Assembly (NCBI RefSeq): GCF_007671725.1
Contig: NZ_VCNM01000002.1
Location: forward strand, 186,001-250,000
Length of the DNA stretch: 64,000 nt
DNA from: Halorubrum depositum
Lineage (GTDB): Archaea; Halobacteriota; Halobacteria; Halobacteriales; Haloferacaceae
Direction of reading: 5' to 3'
Shown here: positions 61,372 through 64,000 of the stretch, in pieces
How positions within the stretch are numbered: the first letter of the stretch is position 1
Layout: each line of letters starts with the position of its first letter
The notes under the pieces: generated by a model
What the model saw: the letters and a program-made list of their open reading frames with translations, nothing else
Databases searched by the model: none
Told to the model about the DNA's origin: nothing
Translations under genes and position numbers: made by a program

Positions 61372-64000
61372 ATGATACTTTCTCGGAAATATGAATATCT
61401 CTGGTTCGTTTCGGTGGTAGCCGCGCTCGTCGGGGTCGTCGCTGTGGGGCTCTGGCGACATCCGATCGGCTGGGCGCTCCTCTCGGGCGGCGTGACCGTG
61501 CTGACCGTCGCCGCGCTCGCGGACGCGTGGCGGTTGACGCGCTCCCGCGCCGCCCGCCCCGTCGGCGGCGCAGCGGCGATCCTGTTCGGAACCGCCGCGC
61601 TCGTCGTCGCGCTTCTGTTGGCCGGCGAGGTCGTCGTCGACCTCCCGACGTCGGTTCGCGTCGTCTCGCTGACGGCCGGCGTACAGGCGTTCTTCGTCGC
61701 GATCGACGTTCGTATATCGGGGGCCTCCCGTAGCGAACGGGTCGCCGTCCCGTTCAGCGGCCACCTCGCGGTGTTGCTCGGGTCGGCGCTGGTGTTGGAG
61801 TCCGGACTTTTCGCTCCGCGGGCGGCGCTGCTGGCGTACGCCAGCGGTTTCGGTGCGCTGGCGATACACGTGTTCTGGATGCGCCAACGGGCGCTCGGCG
61901 TGGCCCCGCCGCGGCCACACAGCCATCCGCGATACTGGGAGACCGCGCTACTAACGGCGATCGGCGGCGGCGCGCTCGCGGCGGTGGTCGTCGCGTTTAC
62001 CGCGGAACCCGACCCGATAGTGTCCGCGCCGTGGGCGGCGCGTCCGGCGGCGGTCGTCGCCGGCATCGGGCTCGTGGTCGGGCTCGCGGCGCAGGCGCCC
62101 GCGCCCCGCCTCCCCGAACTGCCGGCGGCGCTGATCGGCGTGAGCGCGACCGCGATCCAACACGCGTTCGCAACGGTCGTGGCGTTTAACACGTTGGTCC
62201 TCGCGCTGCTTCTGGCCGACCTCCGAACGTTTCTGCCGCTTCTCGGCGGGTACCTCGCGCTGCTGACCGTCGGCGTCGCCTTCGAGTACGTGATGGTCCT
62301 CAAGGCCCGACAGCGGCTCCGTCGCGACCGGATCGACCTGGATCCGCTCGGCCCGGACGCCCCCGTAACCGTCGTGGTGTCCGCGGCCAACGAGGGGTCG
62401 GTGTTGCCCGAGAGCCTCTCGCATAATCTGGATGCCCTCCCAGGGCTCCGGTTTCTGCTGTTGCCGGCGGCGAAGTCGTCAGACGACACCGTGGCGGTCG
62501 CCCTCGAGTTCCGAGAGATGTACCCCGATCGGGTCCGAGTGATGGAGGGCGTCACGGGCTCGAAGGCGGGCGACCTCAACGCCGCGTGGGAGCTCGTCGA
62601 GACGCCGTTCGCCCTGCTGCTCGACGCAGACGAGACCGTCGACGCCGACTTCGTCTCCCGGGGGCTGGCGCGGCTGGAGGCGAACCCGGAGGTCGGCGTG
62701 GTTCAGGGCCGGAAGGCCGCGAAATACCCGGAACAGAGCGCGCTGTCGCGATTCGTCAGCGCGGACCGGCAACACAGCACGTGGATCGAACACGCCTTCA
62801 TGGACGAGGTGTTCGGCGCCGCCCACTTCGCCGGATCGGCCGCGATCTTCAGGCGCGAGGTGCCGCCGGCGGTCGGCGGCTGGTCGCCGTACCGACTCAC
62901 GGAGGACATCGACCTGACGCTCCGGCTGCTCGTCGAGACCGACTGGCGGGTGGCCTACGATCCGGAGATGATCGCACGCGAGTTCAACCCGGCCACCGTC
63001 TCCGCGCTGATCCGCCAGCGCGTTCGCTGGGCGCGGGGGTGGGCGCAGGTGACGGCGAACCACGGTGGCAGCGTGGTGCGGTCGTGGCGCTCGCTCGGGA
63101 TCAAGCGCACGGTCGGCATCTGCTGGCTGCTGTTCGCCTCGGTCAGCGCGCCCTTCTACACGGTGTTCCCGGCGCTGTTGCTCCTGTCGCTCGTCGGCTT
63201 CGCGGGGCCGATACCGGGCGCGGTGGCGATCGGGCTGGCGTTGCTGCTGTTACCCGCACGGGGGATCGCCATCGGCTACGCGACGACGCGGGACCCCGAC
63301 GTCGAACTCCCCGGGGGGATCGGCCGGCGGGTGCGGATGCTCGGTCACGCGTACCTCTGGATCCCGGTCGGCTGGGTGATCCAGATACACGCGCTGTACC
63401 TCCAACTCGCCGGTGCCCCGGGAGTCTGGCACGTGACGCCGAAGCGAGGCGACAGCGCGGCGATACGGCGACCGGCGGTGCGTGGCCCCCGATCGCCGGC
63501 GGGCGCGACCACCCTGCGTGAGGGCGAGTCCGACGAGGAGCCGTGGACCCGGGCTCGGTTCGAGGTGTACACCGACCGGGCGGGCGAGGCTCGCTTCCGG
63601 CTCCGACACGAGAACGGCAACGTCCTCGCCGACGGCGGGGAGGGATACGCCTCCCGCCGGGGCGTCCGGCGGGCGATAACCGCGCTCCGGGAGCTGGTCG
63701 GCCCCGCGGTGTACCTCCGGTGTGACCCGGCCGGTTTCGAGGTGTACCGCGACGAGGGAGAGGCCTGGCGGTGGCGGCTAGTGGGACCGAACGGCCGTGC
63801 GCTCGCCGAGTCGCCGACGGGGTACTCCGGCCGTTCGGGGGCGACGAAGGGGGCCGAGCGCGCGCGAGACGGCCTCGCAGACGACGAAACGGAACCGGAG
63901 GTGACGTGGGACGGCGAGGAATCGTACCGGTGGCGGCTCCGCGCGGGAAACGGTCGCCCCGTCGCGCGGAGCGCTCGGTCGTTCGGCGGGGAGCGAGCGG
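61372..64000 (+). CDS. Membrane glycosyltransferase 2 with tandem YegP-like (DUF1508) C-terminal repeats, 3' end cut off
   Basis: Open from the ATG at 61372 to the window edge (876 codons) without a stop; the end is missing. Residues 1-325 contain about eight to ten membrane helices. The GT2 domain spans about 328-560 with DADE (Asp418-Asp420), TEDIDL (Asp512) and QRVRW (Q549-W553), the catalytic set of BcsA-type processive synthases. Two more membrane regions lie at about 575-690. From about 729 the protein has two clear DUF1508 units (FEVYTDRAGEARFRLRHENG, then FEVYRDEGEAWRWRLVGPNG) and the start of a third (near 844). It should polymerise or transfer sugars at the membrane; the role of the repeats is unknown. 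Codons such as ATA and CTT are more common near the start than in neighbours. Confidence 0.88.
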   Translation, partial: MILSRKYEYLWFVSVVAALVGVVAVGLWRHPIGWALLSGGVTVLTVAALADAWRLTRSRAARPVGGAAAILFGTAALVVALLLAGEVVVDLPTSVRVVSLTAGVQAFFVAIDVRISGASRSERVAVPFSGHLAVLLGSALVLESGLFAPRAALLAYASGFGALAIHVFWMRQRALGVAPPRPHSHPRYWETALLTAIGGGALAAVVVAFTAEPDPIVSAPWAARPAAVVAGIGLVVGLAAQAPAPRLPELPAALIGVSATAIQHAFATVVAFNTLVLALLLADLRTFLPLLGGYLALLTVGVAFEYVMVLKARQRLRRDRIDLDPLGPDAPVTVVVSAANEGSVLPESLSHNLDALPGLRFLLLPAAKSSDDTVAVALEFREMYPDRVRVMEGVTGSKAGDLNAAWELVETPFALLLDADETVDADFVSRGLARLEANPEVGVVQGRKAAKYPEQSALSRFVSADRQHSTWIEHAFMDEVFGAAHFAGSAAIFRREVPPAVGGWSPYRLTEDIDLTLRLLVETDWRVAYDPEMIAREFNPATVSALIRQRVRWARGWAQVTANHGGSVVRSWRSLGIKRTVGICWLLFASVSAPFYTVFPALLLLSLVGFAGPIPGAVAIGLALLLLPARGIAIGYATTRDPDVELPGGIGRRVRMLGHAYLWIPVGWVIQIHALYLQLAGAPGVWHVTPKRGDSAAIRRPAVRGPRSPAGATTLREGESDEEPWTRARFEVYTDRAGEARFRLRHENGNVLADGGEGYASRRGVRRAITALRELVGPAVYLRCDPAGFEVYRDEGEAWRWRLVGPNGRALAESPTGYSGRSGATKGAERARDGLADDETEPEVTWDGEESYRWRLRAGNGRPVARSARSFGGERA

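Noticed and set aside
1-64000. CRISPR arrays, tRNA or rRNA genes
   Set aside because: No regularly spaced direct repeats and no tRNA T-arm or rRNA signature was noticed on either strand; a covariance search would be decisive.

Overview
The window is a very GC-rich archaeal chromosome segment, almost certainly from a haloarchaeon and most like Halorubrum. The signs are acidic proteomes, third-position GC bias, many leaderless genes with a TATA-like box about 25-30 bases upstream of the start codon, and archaeal markers: TFB, topoisomerase VI A/B, Lrp/AsnC and Bat-type regulators, and a p-side Tat-exported nitrate reductase. No rRNA, tRNA, CRISPR array or intact insertion sequence was seen.

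Layout. Bases 1-7532 form an acetate block: the 3' end of one acetyl-CoA synthetase, a DUF2061 membrane protein, a Bat-type regulator with a degenerate recombinase-like N-terminus, a second complete acetyl-CoA synthetase, and a sodium:solute symporter pair plus Usp protein. The symporter large subunit carries a one-base frameshift. Bases 7644-28990 are mostly housekeeping: MATE transporter, cold-shock protein, SDR, top6B-top6A, CDGSH protein, MsrB, acyl-CoA dehydrogenase, aminotransferase-Lrp pair, a RHH/RelE toxin-antitoxin pair with an operator-like dyad, aldo/keto reductase, purA, a small HTH protein, a large disordered protein, NUDIX, TFB, an M24 peptidase and an MFS transporter.

Bases 29707-41657 are a tightly overlapping operon for respiratory nitrate reductase. 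It encodes a small membrane protein, Rieske protein, cytochrome b, a small membrane protein, NarG, NarH, a heme-b type subunit, a NarJ chaperone, two unrecognised proteins (one polytopic, one HEAT-repeat) and a DUF59-Mrp-DUF2249 fusion ATPase. Quinol electrons would pass through the Rieske/cytochrome b module to NarGH on the outer face; the last genes look like assembly factors. Immediately downstream lies a roughly 300-base non-coding element with three strong hairpins, including a 14-bp perfect stem, flanked by TATA-like repeats. It is the most unusual object in the window.

Bases 42069-53086 hold a CDP-alcohol phosphatidyltransferase, a Fap7-like kinase with hisC, an FAH-family hydrolase, a zinc-ribbon membrane protein, an MBL hydrolase, OsmC, a multi-PAS hybrid sensor kinase, several small unknown genes and a PRC-barrel protein. 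Bases 53208-59238 are a divergent lactate-oxidation locus with two fused Fe-S/CCG proteins. The right end has a DUF5787-like protein, a NUDIX hydrolase, an S10-like protein, and a glycosyltransferase that runs off the edge. The latter couples a BcsA-like GT2 core to tandem YegP-like (DUF1508) repeats.
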